Below are positions 45,525 through 58,096 of a stretch of 64,000 bases of DNA, one piece after another. The position numbers and the translations under genes were made by a program. A model generated the notes under the pieces. That model saw only the letters and a program-made list of their open reading frames with translations, had not been told where the DNA came from and searched no databases. Location: contig OX104134.1 in NCBI GenBank assembly GCA_944470555.2, positions 10,643,248-10,707,247 on the forward strand, given 5' to 3'. The DNA comes from Heterobilharzia americana. Taxonomy: Eukaryota; Platyhelminthes; Trematoda; Strigeidida; Schistosomatidae. Numbering within the stretch: position 1 is the first letter of the stretch; every line of letters starts with the position of its first letter.

Positions 45525-45885
45525 CTGTCACTACCTTGAATTTTTCAAGTGGCAGCTCAAAGTCGTTTGTACCACTTGAAATGTAAAAGGTTCATTGTCT
45601 TGCTAGATGAACTGGAGATCAGTTGAAGCCCACGGCTTGTGGTCAGGAAAAATACTGTCACATCAACCCTACTATTTTGTCTTCAGAGTGGCAGGAGCTT
45701 ACTCTTGCACAGATTCGTCTGCACGATATGCAATGCATCCGGGTGCGGATTAACGCAGATGTGACAAACAATTGGGTGTTCACGATATTTGCCCAACTTG
45801 ATAAACTTATAATTCATGTAACTAATAAAAAAGCAATGGAAATAAATTTCTTGGACTTTTTGGACATGTATAGTAACCGATAGCA
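45525..45885 (+). repeat. Second copy of the 359-bp direct repeat
   Basis: Near identical to 33767-34125, with a few substitutions (for example CGATGTGC versus CGATATGC, AATGAATTTC versus AATAAATTTC) and one length difference (GACTTTTTTGG versus GACTTTTTGG). In both places it lies about 4 kb downstream of, or next to, the 29.5/45.2-kb repeat, in the same order. Confidence 0.85.
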
Positions 45886-46117
45886 GACAACTGAAAGACT
45901 TATTACTTCGTTCAACATGTTTGCTTGCAGTTGCGAACTACTAGTGATGTGCTGTTTTCTCAAATACTTCATTCTCTGAGTCCTGAAGGCCATACAGATT
46001 CGGAACACTGATGATTCTTTCAGAATCCTAATCTTAGGCTACTTTTGCTACCAATAACCAGACTTCATCATGTTTGTTTTTTGAAAAAGTTTTAATCTCT
46101 TTATCATCCGAGGAATT

Positions 46118-46439
46118 GTCCTGGTGCAAACTTGACAGACGTAGGGGCCAATCACCAATTATTCGAACTTGTTATGTACCCACGAATACGAGACCAATAG
46201 CGTAGTCGGTTGGAATAGTATATTTACGAGGTCGTTCCAAAGTACCAATGCGTTCCAACTAACTGGCTAGAGGGTCAATTACTAGCAGTGTAACGTAACA
46301 CGACAGCGTTCCAAATGGCGAGGATGCTTAACCGGGTGCCTTCAGTTTATCGAGTCCAGTTAAACTATGAAGGTCAGCATCAATGTTGAATCTCGTCGAA
46401 CCCTAGGCAGTGGATTCTGGAGAAGTGTGGGACGCTACA
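46118..46439 (-). repeat. Solo LTR of the Gypsy-1 family
   Basis: The reverse complement begins TGTAGCGTCCCACACTTC and follows the 15112-15446 LTR throughout (GGTTAAGCATCCTCGCCATT, CCAGTTAGTTGGAACGCAT, TTGGTCTCGTATTCGTGGGT). No internal element sequence is attached, as expected after LTR-LTR recombination or truncation. No target duplication was seen. Confidence 0.85.
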
Positions 46440-46694
46440 TCACCTTCTTTGGTTACAGAGTCCATAAACTATTTATTGATTAGTGTCCCACGTGATTCTC
46501 ATCTCAGCATAAATTTACCTTGATCTGGTATCAACATTAATTGATAGTATGGTTTTCTGTGACCCAAGTTGATGATATATGGAGCAAAAGGTCTTTGAAT
46601 CAGTGAGAACAGTCAGCTCGTAAGAGATGAAACTCTTTTGACCCCAGCTTTTCTGCAGTATATCGGTTGACATTTATTGAGACTTGTAATTAGT

Positions 46695-47371
46695 ACTGAA
46701 ATGAACAGAACAATGTGTGAAGTCTGCATTTCAAACTCCGACTGCTGGTGTATGTGGATTAAGTACGAGTTGGTTAGTGTCAGATATACCGTGCCTAAGT
46801 GGAATAATAAGGTTTTAATCTATTTCGTGGTTTGCATCAAGTAATTACTTTTGGTCACAAACAAGTATATCGATCAAGGTTCTACTCTGAAAGAGAATTC
46901 GTTCTGTTTAGGGGGTGAGTGTGACTTCAAATGTTTTTGACTTCAGTCATAACAAGTGCCTTCTTCACATGACGGTAGTGCAGTGAAAAGCAGAGTATTC
47001 GTCTAGCTGTTGAAATTATTTGTGGAATGTGTTTCGAAATGGATCATGGAGACTGTAGTCTCCCACAGGTGATAGATACACTGAGATCGTGAAATTGATC
47101 TTCACAGTCAGTTATACAACAGATCATTACGTAGATCATCGCCTAGGTGACCCTCTGAATATGCACATGTGTACAGTCTAGTAAAGTTGTCTAAGCACGA
47201 CTACACATCTTCTCCTTGACAACATTCTATTAACTAGTCCAAGATTATGTTGACCAGTGAGTGAGTTTACCTCTATGCTAATTTTGGGAAATTGTGTCTT
47301 TTGTTTCAGAGTCCAGCAAGTCATTTTGGATGAATATATTGCTACTGGGGTTGTCGACAAATTGAAGTACT
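46695..47371 (-). repeat. Inverted copy of repeat R with the empty Gypsy-2 target site
   Basis: Reverse complement of 39371-40047. At its right end the sequence runs uninterrupted through AGTACTCATCGCATGTC into sequence matching 34255-34345, i.e. without the Gypsy element. Confidence 0.9.
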
Positions 47372-49204
47372 CATCGCATGTCTACATTAAGAGAATGAAA
47401 TAATTTGCGCTTGGAAATTATTTCAATTTATGCTTGTTTGATCACGGTGGTAGATAAGCAAAATTTAGTTTTCTTTTAGTGTACAGCAAGCAGTACATCA
47501 TAAATGGAACTATACAAATACAGTATTTTCCGATTTCCACCTTCGTTGTTTTGAATTGCATTGTTGGTTTTAATTTGTTTCACACTGAAGTTATGCACAA
47601 AGGCATACTTCGAAATTTCATGTTTTATTGGTTTCCAGATAGTCAGCTCTATAGTTAGTAGGATTTTTTCATACAAATTCGCCTTCATTTAAGTGATACG
47701 TATGTTGCTCTGTTAACAAGCATTGAGTTTTGAAGTCATCGTATTTACAGTTTATACAGAAAGTACGAAGTTTCATCCTCATATCTATGTCCATTCTCAT
47801 CGTCGAAACTGCAGTCCGTTTGCTGATCTCATGCATAGAAAAGTGTTTGTATCAAGTTTATTCGGATATATTTCAGTGGCGTGGCGCGAATATCAAAAAG
47901 TCTCACTTCTGGTTTACGCTGTAAAAATCACTTAATTATCCCCTCAAAATTAAGATTACTTAATTCACTTACAAATTCTGTTTCAATTCTTGGAAAGGAG
48001 AATACTGATTAGTGAATGGCATGCACCTAGATAAATTTCCTTTGAAAGCCAGAAGAGCACAGTTACTGACTGACTTTGAATCAGTCCCATTTGCTGTTTA
48101 AGGTTAGCTTTTGCGTCCTTGCTACACCGATCGTCTCAATGAGGACCCGTGACAAATTTGGGTATTTGTATACTCCACATGAAAGTTCATACATTGACAC
48201 TCCATGTACTGTTCAAATGTCAGAGTTTATCTGACGACGTTATGTGAATTTTTTGAATAGATGAAATATGGAAAAAGAACAGTGGAATCAAAATTGTCTA
48301 GATAGAAATGAGGGAGTAAAGCGTAGTTTGATCTGATCTCAAATCACCCCACATACTGACATAACCAACACATACGTACATACAAATCTCAAATTTTAAT
48401 TCATATACTCTTTATAAACAATACGCTACATATGTATACCATCTTTATTCTACAGTTCTGACAACACAGAATCATTCATGCAGAAGAACACTTGTCAATT
48501 TGTCATATGTAAGTTTGGATATTGTAAATTCAGGTTTACCATAACTTTGATCAAGTTATTGGTACTGAATATCGGAACGTCAGTTGAAACAAATTTATTT
48601 TGTTTTACACTCATTGGGAATTGCAAATATCAAAATAATGAATGTGATTTACTCAATGTTCAAATGTTTTCAAACTAAAACCGCAACTCGGTTCGAATGT
48701 TTATTAACAACCGTAAATTATCTAATTTTATCAATATTCCGACCCAGATTGCTGTCACTTCAGTAAATAATTACAGTGATTAGCAACAGTTATGCTCAAA
48801 ATAATGCCACAATTTAACATGCTATCATTGTGTACCTGCAGTCATTACAAATGTTTATCATGAATTGAATTATCTCCACAAGCAGCAATTTTTCAGAAAT
48901 AAAATAAATACTGTCTTCGATAGGAATCAGATTCATTAAGTTTAAATGAGCCAAATCTTGGTCAAATGATTCAAACATTAACGTAATTGTCACACCAGAA
49001 AACACCTACAACGTCGACAAAATCTTATAAACTCATCTCTTTTACAGTATATGAAGCAAAATTACTTAACAGAGAGGAAGGTGATTGAACCATGACAAGG
49101 TACCGCTGGTAATGAACAACAACAACTATGAAAGCAACAAAAAGTCTTGGAATTACGTCATATCACTTCGTTGTTTCCATCCGGAATGCATCCCAAAGAT
49201 ACGC
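47372..49204. other. AT-rich sequence without recognised genes
   Basis: The first 80 or so bases match the left flank of Gypsy 2. Small open stretches (47723-47935, 48478-48678) have no domain. Low GC throughout. Confidence 0.35.
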
Positions 49205-50367
49205 TGTATAACTGACTGTGAAGATCAATTTCACGATCTCAGTGTATCTATCACCTGTGGGAGACTACAGTCTCCATGATCCATTTCGAAACACATTCCA
49301 CAAATAATTTCAACAGCTAGACGAATACTCTGCTTTTCACTGCACTACCGTCATGTGAAGAAGGCACTTGTTATGACTGAAGTCAAAAACATTTGAAGTC
49401 ACACTCACCCCCTAAACAGAACGAATTCTCTTTCAGAGTAGAACCTTGATCGATATACTTGTTTGTGACCAAAAAGTAATTACTTGATGCAAACCACGAA
49501 ATAGATTAAAACCTTATTATTCCACTTAGGCACGGTATATCTGACACTAACCAACTCGTACTTAATCCACATACACCAGCAGTCGGAGTTTGAAATGCAG
49601 ACTTCACACATTGTTCTGTTCATTTCAGGACTACTTACCAGGGTTTACACTAGTATGAACACACTGAACACTTCAAAACTTTATTGTTCTTATCACCAAA
49701 GTTGAGAAGAAACAAAACTAGAAAATGACCTTGAATTTTCGACAGTAGCACAAGTTTTTCTTGGCAATCTTTCGTCAGCTCACAAACGTAGATGAGTGCA
49801 CTATTCAGGAGTTGAGGTAGTGCAGTTCGTTAGGTTTGAGTGTCCATCAAACTAATCCATCTGCATCACGCATATGATCAAGTTGTTGTGTCAGATGAGT
49901 GTTGACTGACTAACAACACAAAGTGTTTTCTTTACCATAAACTGCATGTGATCTCATAACTTTTCCTCCAACGGAGACCCTCGTTACACATAAATAACTG
50001 TGATGAGACTGGTATCACATCTGCTTGACAACTTCAGTGTATACGTGTTTGATAGCACAACTATGTTACTGTTACCTGATTCAAGTGTATGGTTTGTGAA
50101 GTCTTGAAAACTGTATGCTGCATTTATTGCAAAGCAGTCACTGAACTTACTAGTAAGTCCATATACGAATTATAAATTCATCATACTTTAGTCAGTTGCA
50201 CACGTATCTGTGAACTCCAATTGTGAAATATGAATCAGTAGTATTCAACGTGATTGCCATTCTGATGAACATGACTATCCATGGTAATCCTTCGGATTTC
50301 ATTTCGAGAATGTTGTCCATCCTCAAGTCCTTCTTCACAAAATGAAAAGCTGCAATCCGGTTCTGAA
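49205..50367 (+). repeat. Second copy of the 1163-bp direct repeat
   Basis: See 39624-40786: practically identical, same orientation. Flanks differ abruptly at both ends (left AAAGATACGC, right CAACTGAAAAC), which fixes the unit borders. A 62-codon minus stretch inside has no domain. Confidence 0.9.
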
Positions 50368-51012
50368 CAACTGAAAACAAATCTGTCTTCCCTGCAAAGG
50401 TTGCAGGTTACGCACCATTTAGTTTTCTGTCAGTTTACTGTTTTTCATGGTTAAGGTGTGCGACTGACCAAGTGTTGTATTTAATTCATTGCTGTTTGCA
50501 GGTGGTGTTAAATTAGTATGATCAATGACTATTTTAAGGAGATAATCAGGCAGTCTCACGTTCTTTGCCTGCGCACCATTTGATGTTTAAAATATCCGAG
50601 TTCTTTTGTGCTTATATATATCACACATAAATTACGTCATCTTCCTGTTCAGTAGAAGTTTGTGAAGGGCACTAACTTTTTCGAATTTCCTAATGAAACA
50701 CATTATTGGAACACTTTCGAAAGATTAAGTGAAATTATTAGTGATATGTACGAGTTTATTTTTGAACTTGAAACAGCTTAGTTTAGCCAGCTGTGCATTT
50801 CAAGGCATACATTTCATAGACAGTTATACGAAGTCTAATAAACCGCAACCAGACATTTCTCATCTCATTTGTTTTATAAATTTACATGTTGAGAATGAAG
50901 ATAAGTTGCCGAAATTGTTTTTACTCCATTTGAATGTATCATATGCTCCGTCGGGCACTTAAATAATATGTCACCTGAAATTCCTACAGTTTCGTAAAAC
51001 CGTTTCTTTCAA
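50368..51012. other. Unassigned sequence before the assembly gap
   Basis: No gene supported. An open stretch at 50729-50962 begins with GTG rather than ATG and is not called. Confidence 0.35.
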
Positions 51013-51470
51013 NNNNNNNNNNNNNNNNNNNNNNNNNNNNNNNNNNNNNNNNNNNNNNNNNNNNNNNNNNNNNNNNNNNNNNNNNNNNNNNNNNNNNNNN
51101 NNNNNNNNNNNNNNNNNNNNNNNNNNNNNNNNNNNNNNNNNNNNNNNNNNNNNNNNNNNNNNNNNNNNNNNNNNNNNNNNNNNNNNNNNNNNNNNNNNNN
51201 NNNNNNNNNNNNNNNNNNNNNNNNNNNNNNNNNNNNNNNNNNNNNNNNNNNNNNNNNNNNNNNNNNNNNNNNNNNNNNNNNNNNNNNNNNNNNNNNNNNN
51301 NNNNNNNNNNNNNNNNNNNNNNNNNNNNNNNNNNNNNNNNNNNNNNNNNNNNNNNNNNNNNNNNNNNNNNNNNNNNNNNNNNNNNNNNNNNNNNNNNNNN
51401 NNNNNNNNNNNNNNNNNNNNNNNNNNNNNNNNNNNNNNNNNNNNNNNNNNNNNNNNNNNNNNNNNNNNNN
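51013..51470. other. Assembly gap (458 Ns)
   Basis: Run of undetermined bases. Any apparent reading frame across it (51009-51539 minus) is an artefact. Confidence 0.99.
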
Positions 51471-52189
51471 GCAGGCGCTGAACTGTTTCTTAGAGGATGC
51501 TAGGTTCTTGGTAGTGATCACATTACAAACATTTTGCAAAAGAATACAACTGTCACTGTGCCGACTGCCTACATGTTTCTTTTATCCACCATGCCTCTAC
51601 TCCTAATGAAAGTTATCACAGTTTAGGTAACTATACTCGGTGGGCAACATAGTGCACCACATCTCCAACGAATTGAAAACGGGGAGTGCGGAAGAGCATT
51701 TCCAGATAAGCAGCAGCACGATAAGCCGTATTTTTGGAAATGTGTGAGACGATTACTTTTGAACTATAATTATGCATACGGTGGCCTCCTCAAACACTGT
51801 GGAGACGAAAAGTTTCCGGGGAATTTATTTCATCGAATACACTTCCTTAATTTGATCCAATCTTACAAACGTCTTCCAAACAAGTCATCTAATATAGCGG
51901 AAATTTGAAACGCCTTCACACTGCTGTTATTCAAGCTAACAGCAGAAAAAAGAACAAACGGTATGGCGGTAACGAACGGGCCCGCAAATACAAAGCAGTA
52001 TAGTACGTAACAGTGACCTGGACAAATATGCAGAAGCAAGCAACTTGGCACAGGAAGCACAAAACATCCACCCGGGTTAAACTAGATATTCAAATAGTAC
52101 ACCGTACCAAAAAACATGTCAACACAAAACAACGTGAATTTTCGATGTTGTGAAATTAGATAAACATATTCACACTATCCTTAAAGTGA
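51471..52189. other. Unassigned sequence after the gap
   Basis: No gene or repeat recognised. A minus stretch 51863-52060 shows no domain. Confidence 0.35.
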
Positions 52190-54960
52190 GTATCCATAAA
52201 CATTAGAAGTCATAAGACAAAACGTAGTCACCATCAACAGAAATGAACACACAGTGATGGAGAAATGATGGAGAAGGTGTACTGCTGACTAAACCAGTAT
52301 GTGACAGCTCCAAAGGTATTTTCCGTGGATGACCAATAGTCCATGCTGGGACTGCCTTCCGTGTAGGATGGAACTGACAAAACCAAGATGCTGTCAGAAA
52401 CTTTGTGCACATTCGCGCAGTCGGCAATGAATCACGCCCATTGTGTGAGATACTACTTAGCTGTCTAAACCTTGGCAGGTGGGGCGGCGTCCAAAACGGT
52501 GACCCGTTGGTAGTCAACTGCCTAAACCAATCAGCCACAGCTCCACCCCATGAGAGAGGGAGGTTGAAAAGATAGATTCCGGAAATACTTGACTTCATTC
52601 TGACTCATGGTAGTCCACTGTTAGCAGCATTGGTCTTGAAACCAGATTCAACGTAATGAGAGTTAAATTTCAAACTCCCAAAAAGGCTGTGTGCAACTGA
52701 TCTCGAGATTTCCCTTAGACTCTGGTTATGTACTACTATCACGAATCCAAGTTCCTCCCCAGGCACATCAAAAAGTAACCTTCCAGGGTGTGGGCAACCG
52801 GGAGTCATCGTACGTTCTCATCTCCGCCAGCTTTCAAATTATCTTCAATCAATATCAACCTTTCACATCTTTGCCCCCCAATTTTTCAGCACATCTCTCA
52901 TTCAACATTCTCATGTCATCTTTGATCTCTTTCAGTTTTGCAACCCATAATAACGATTCGAGTTGATAGAACAGGAACCCTGGTATCTTAAAGCTGTGGC
53001 AAAAAATATATAACGCAGCTTCCAGCATTCGTCTTCTCCGGCAAATGGGACAACCAGCTTCACCAGCAAGATTTTGAGACCTCAGAGCATACACGAGTGC
53101 GGTGTTTGTGAGACACACATAGGATCCGAGTGCAGTGATTTACCTAAACTCATTTGGTGAAGCTGGTGAATCAGAAAAATTCACCCGTTGAGATTCTGGA
53201 GATCCGATCATTAATTCCTTTGAACTTGCAGGTATGATATTAATTCCTAAGGTAGTACGTGCTATGTTCGACTCAAACGCAGCTGACAATCCCCTGTGCG
53301 TTTTGCGACTGCGTGGTGCAGAGAATTAAAAAGAATCGTGAAGCATACCACTGTCTCTTTACAACCTAGGCTCACGAACTTACTAACTGTAGTACAGATA
53401 AAGTCAAAGATGAGTTTTACCGAAACCTGTCTAGTATATGAAAGAATTCAAATATCATCTTCGTACCGAGGGTTTACAACGCTCATGTGGGTGGGTTAAT
53501 CCAGAGAGAAAGGCAGTTAGACAGCACCTACGAAATCCCAGCCGAACAAACAGAAACGACGACCACAAGCTACGACTGTGCTCAGACAAAAACAAATTTT
53601 TGGCCGGCGAGTACTGCAGACAAAAAGAAAGAGATTGCATGATGTAGTGTTTACCGACTACAACTAATTGATGGAGACAAATAGTCAATAATACCATCAG
53701 TTATCGCTGGAAGAATTGCTTGAAAGATTATGGATCCTTCTTATAAAGTGTGCGTGGACATCGACATGTTTGAAGACCGTCTTGACTGCAACTCAGTGAT
53801 GAAGATCCCAAGGTTCCTTACAAAAGAAAACTGGAGAAAGTTGTCAGAACTGGGCAGTAGTCCGGAAAAATTCCAGTAACCTTTTCTGTCTGCTCTGAAG
53901 TAAGCGTTAAAGGCCGTGACTGACCTTCGAAAAATGATATGCAGGGTCAGTGCATTTCAGCAACTTATTCTGAGTTAATGAATACCCAGGAATGGATTCC
54001 CGCAGGCTTTGGGTATAACGAGTAGCAGAAACATTTAAAAAGTGTATGCCATCATTGTGGACGGTGTTAGATAGCAAACGTTTGGTAGGTAAAAAAGCAG
54101 TAGTAGACTGATCAGTAAAGGAACGAGAAATGTGGATGATTATTCAGACGATAAATGAGAAGGATGAGACTGTAGCAGCCTCACGGGGGACAGGATTGAA
54201 GGGCGGGATATTTCGAGGAACAGTTTAAATGGACCCCAGTGATTCTTCGGTCGTCCGCTACCCAGTCACATCCTTAGAAAATTAAAAGATGCCGTCCAAC
54301 TCTTGCAGTAGTTGAGTAGGCTGAAAGTAAGCTGAAACAATAAAAGGCAGCGCAAATCACTTAAACAGTACTCGAGGACAACGGCTAAGCGTAGTCGGTA
54401 ACATCAACCAGAGCGCCAGCTAACGTACAGGAACTAGATACGATCCACTTTCGTTGGTCTCGGTTACTGATTGTTTTGCTCAAACACAAGCAAGAAATCA
54501 CCCTATGACAATCACATGAAGGTCAGCAACAAGGAAAGCACCTACGATACCACAAATTGTAAACATTACGAGCTTAAGTAAAGATCCGCAACAGAAAACC
54601 CGAGAAACCTATGCAGGTTTCAGATATGGCCGTCGGTGTCCCGACTATAAGCTCAACCACTGCCAGCTTCAAAAACACAGCTACACTTACGGGCACGGGA
54701 GGTAGGAGTCGACTTAAACGATTAAAAGGACATATGGAACTGTCTCTTACGAAAGGGGTATCTGTGTACTCAAATACCCATCGGTGTGTTGAAGCCTATG
54801 GTGAGGTATTGAGTCGTTTGCGTCGAGTGGTGTCCGCTAAGAACGTCCGCTCTCTCTGCTCCTGTTTAACGTTATCATAGACATGCTTATGATTGCTCTC
54901 CTCGCCTGCTTTGTTGTTAAGATTAAACCCTAGCAGACATCCTCACAGCTCGTTACAAGC
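52190..54960 (+). pseudogene. Old, heavily decayed RTE copy 3 (same family as 3971-7845)
   Basis: Leader blocks match copy 2: 52290-52370 (TGTGACAGC, GGATGACCA) against about 4185-4255, and 52780-52805 (CCAGGGTGTGGGCAACCGGGA) against about 4480-4500. The endonuclease start at 53098 (GCGGTGTTTGTGAGACACAC) and the block at 53168-53200 follow copy 2, then RT-like segments continue to the ATAGACATGCTTATG block at 54879, counterpart of the region before 6781. Dense stops and frameshifts. A SINE-like unit interrupts the leader at 52395-52565. The copy ends without the RT catalytic box. Confidence 0.75.
52395..52565 (-). repeat. tRNA-related SINE-like unit inside RTE copy 3
   Basis: Minus strand: GTGGCTGATTGGTTTAGGCA resembles a pol III box A region, followed by GTTGACTACCAACGGGTCAC and a weakened box B. 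A related unit at 55490-55675 shares the order of blocks, and both contain CACGCCCATTGTGTGAG-type sequence on the plus strand. No counterpart exists in the intact RTE leader, so it is an insertion. Confidence 0.55.
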
Positions 54961-55489
54961 CTTCTGCAAACTAGTCATACTGTTTTATCAGATCAACTGA
55001 ATATAACACTGATAATATCGGTAAAACAAAGTGTGGAAGTGATTTTTAGATGAATGCAACTACGAAAAGGAAGAAATATACCCGCAAAGAATAGTTTATT
55101 TTATAAATGGTGAATTTACCCCTTAGCGAATCACAGTACACAAAATTGAAGCAAAAGACTTACTTAATATAACACTTCTCAATAAAAGTGGGCCAATATA
55201 GAACAACTTTATCTTACCGTTCAGGTGTTATCTGAGTTAGTGTTACCAGTTTAATCTACAAAAAATGCCCACGAACTCTTAACATTTATCTTTCATGCTT
55301 TTAACATTTTCATCACAAGTATCGTAAAGCCGCAAATAATTTGTGTTACAAGTGCAAATGTACCCTACGGGACAACAATGAATTGGGTAGTTCGATTACA
55401 GTGAAACCGTTTCCTTAGCTGACCGGAATAGTGATGGCTCGATACATAAAAAACACAAATCATATTTTGAATATTTAAAGGAAGGAAGG
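54961..55489. other. AT-rich unassigned sequence
   Basis: No gene, repeat or RNA recognised. Confidence 0.35.
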
Positions 55490-55675
55490 GGTCGAAATCC
55501 ACTCAGCAAAGTTGTGTACATTTCTGTGGTAGGCAATGAGCTACGCCCATTGTGTGAGGCCCAAAGATACTACTACTTGGCTGCCCAAACCTCGGTAAGT
55601 GGAGTGATGTTCGAACCCGTGACCTACTGGCTGAAAGTCAACTCCCTAAACCCATGAGCTGCAACCATGGATGTT
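55490..55675 (-). repeat. tRNA-derived SINE-like element
   Basis: On the minus strand GCAGCTCATGGGTTTAGGG (box A-like) is followed at tRNA-like spacing by GGTCACGGGTTCGAACAT, which contains a good box B (GGGTTCGAA). The 3' body resembles that at 52395-52565. The tRNA-like head plus unrelated body is the usual SINE plan. No poly(A) or simple tail was identified. Confidence 0.6.
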
Positions 55676-56980
55676 TAAAGATGCCTATGATTTAAAAAAG
55701 TGCTATGCGACATCGACCGAAGAGACAACTCATCAACGACTTAAAAGAATTACGCTTTTATCTCAGCATTACGAAGCCTGACATTTTGTCATCTTATAAC
55801 GACGACCATGCAACAGTATGCAGCGACCCAGCATAACTACCTGCAAAATTCTAGCTTACCTGTTGCAACTCTTATTTCGAAAAATCAAAACACAACAGAA
55901 CTCGAAAAATATAACAATTATCGGTCAGAACTGAGCAAACGAACTACGGAACGAGTAAAGCAGACAAGTGACTCATCGCTCATTGACCTAGAGAATGGTG
56001 GGTTAATACGGCGATGAAACAGCTAACGATTAAATGCGAACTCGCGAAGAGAAAGCCGGAACAATTATTCAAATATTCAGGATATATGCTGTCGTCAGTA
56101 TAGTCAATATAACCGTAGCGTGTATAGGAAACGGAGTCTATATTTTCTTGCATGTTTTGCTGTGCAAACCAATTTTTTCAACAGAATGTTCAAACTTTTG
56201 CTGAAAACCAAAAATATTTATTCGAATTTTACGTAAATGGTCCCATGTACAGGTTGTCAGAAAGCTGATTCACCGTTCAGAATGACTAATTATGGCTACT
56301 TACCACAAATTCCTGGTTCTATTTCCATCTGTCACTGACAAACATTTGACAGTCAAAGTGTGTACATTTGCTACGGAGAATGTAGATGCTGTTCGCTGTT
56401 TTCGTATCAAAGTATGAAGAACATCCTTACTCCTGATCGATAAATAACCATTGTTGTCCCTGAAATAGTCATTTTTAACGGTTTTGTCTGACAAATAAGC
56501 AACAGGTGCATCCCTGTCTTTTCTGGTCATTAAATTTGGTGTCATTAAAACATGCAAGGTTTCGATACGATATTCCTTCGGATGGTATACACAAGTGATG
56601 AATACTACTGTAGCAAAAGATAAATCATGACGAGTCCCAACTTCGAGCGAACCTACGAAGCGCACGTTACGTCTTTTGCAATTTCCTCGTGCTTTTGGAT
56701 TTTAGCAATCTGGCTACGATCTAGTTACATTTTTCGCCTGCAAATTAAAGCTTCTTTACATATACGTTATCCACTAACTGCTGCCGTCATTTTCTCCGCA
56801 ACTATTTGTTGCATATCTCTGGTTTTCATCAATTCGTGAACTTTAAATTTCACCAATTGGTCTGGACTTCAGTGTTCTTCGCTACCTGACGGGAAGTTGT
56901 AGCATCTTGCTGCTTTACCTGCCAGTTTACTGCAAAAGCTGAGGTTGACAGACAACTAATAACTTTAATCTGTGTTTCAG
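55676..56980. other. Unassigned sequence
   Basis: A 121-codon minus stretch at 56300-56665 begins at GTG and contains no domain; 55808-56017 plus likewise. No gene called. Confidence 0.35.
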
Positions 56981-57032
56981 CTAAGTCTCTAATCTTGCTA
57001 TTTTACTGTCAGACAACAAATTTTTTGTTCCT

Positions 57033-57452
57033 TTGTCTGTGCCTCTTGGCCTTAACATGAATAACGTTATCGTTGCCGTAAACAAACCGATCCATGAAGC
57101 CAAGAGATCAAAAGTTTCGAATCCATCACTGGGGTCTGAAAATAGTTTATTTACTAACGGTCCCTTTGTCGATCTGTCAGACGTCATGACTGACGTATAT
57201 AATGATGTTATTGTGAACAAGCGCAATATTGTTGACAGCAGTAATGCAACTGCTGATCTCCAGCGTAAACTAGACTGTCTTACACCTCTGATTTCCCTAC
57301 TGAACCCTACAACGGACTTATCAATGGATAACCTTATCAAGTGTGAAACATTGGTGAACTTTGTAGCTACTGAAGCCAGCAAACGATTGACTTCGTCGCA
57401 CAACTCCATCGTCCTCAACGCCCCTGATAGTTTTCCATTAAAACGTGTTTAA
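57033..57452 (+). pseudogene. Possible ORF1 fragment of a CR1-like element
   Basis: An open stretch, continuous from a stop near 56982, with first ATG at 57057. It has a predicted helical middle (SSNATADLQRKLDCLTPLIS) followed by CETLVNFVATEASKRLTSSH and NSIVLNAPD. CR1-type ORF1 proteins show a coiled coil followed by a short hydrophobic N-(I/V)-(V/L)--N-P(D/E) block at the start of an RNA-binding fold, which this resembles. The CR1-like RT lies 1.3 kb downstream on the same strand. The link is tentative; the protein is cut off at 57452. Confidence 0.4.
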
Positions 57453-58096
57453 AATGATCTCCACCATACCTACACTGACCTTTCATACTAAGCATTGAGG
57501 AGACTTCCATAAGTCACCACCTCAAACTAACTGCACATTCTGCCCCACCCAACACGGTAATCAGAAACAGAAGTCCTACACCATATGACAGCATGAAATT
57601 TATGTTTCTAAATACTCTACAGATAAGGATATACAATGAAAACCATAACAGGGGAAGTTAAGTAGGGAAAAACATGAACATAGAAAACACTCTCCTTGTT
57701 GAATTCTTGCTTTCTCCGCCTGCTGATTTGTCTGTTTTTTTCTCGTTGTAGAAAAATAATTCAGTTCTAAACGTTGGCTTTGTTGCCATCGAGGATTAAT
57801 TACCTAAGGATTAGACCATGGCTGAAACTACTCTTCATGGAGGGTAACCAGTTTTACCACGTTCAGAATACCTAAACACGACAAGCAGAAATAAAAAATG
57901 TTCACTGGACTGCAACTTCACAATTATCAGAATCTAGGATTTACTCATTACAAAAGTTACCAGCAAAGTCCAACACTTACAAACTGCAAGTCTGTCACGA
58001 CCCGTGAAAACGAATGACAAGATGTTCTGGAAGCCCATTTGGTGCATTCAAACAAGTTTATGCTTCTGGATGCTGGAGTTGGAAAGGTGAAGACAT

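Noticed and set aside
50729..50962. 77-codon stretch with a signal-peptide-like N-terminus, reminiscent of a small secreted protein
   Set aside because: It starts at GTG, not ATG, lies in AT-rich DNA where hydrophobic runs are common, and has no splice or repeat support.
51009..51539. 176-codon minus stretch across the gap
   Set aside because: Almost all of it is Ns; it is an artefact of undetermined bases.
56300..56665. 121-codon minus stretch containing DGNRTRNLW
   Set aside because: Begins at GTG; this type of peptide is a common false translation of repeat DNA. No domain seen.
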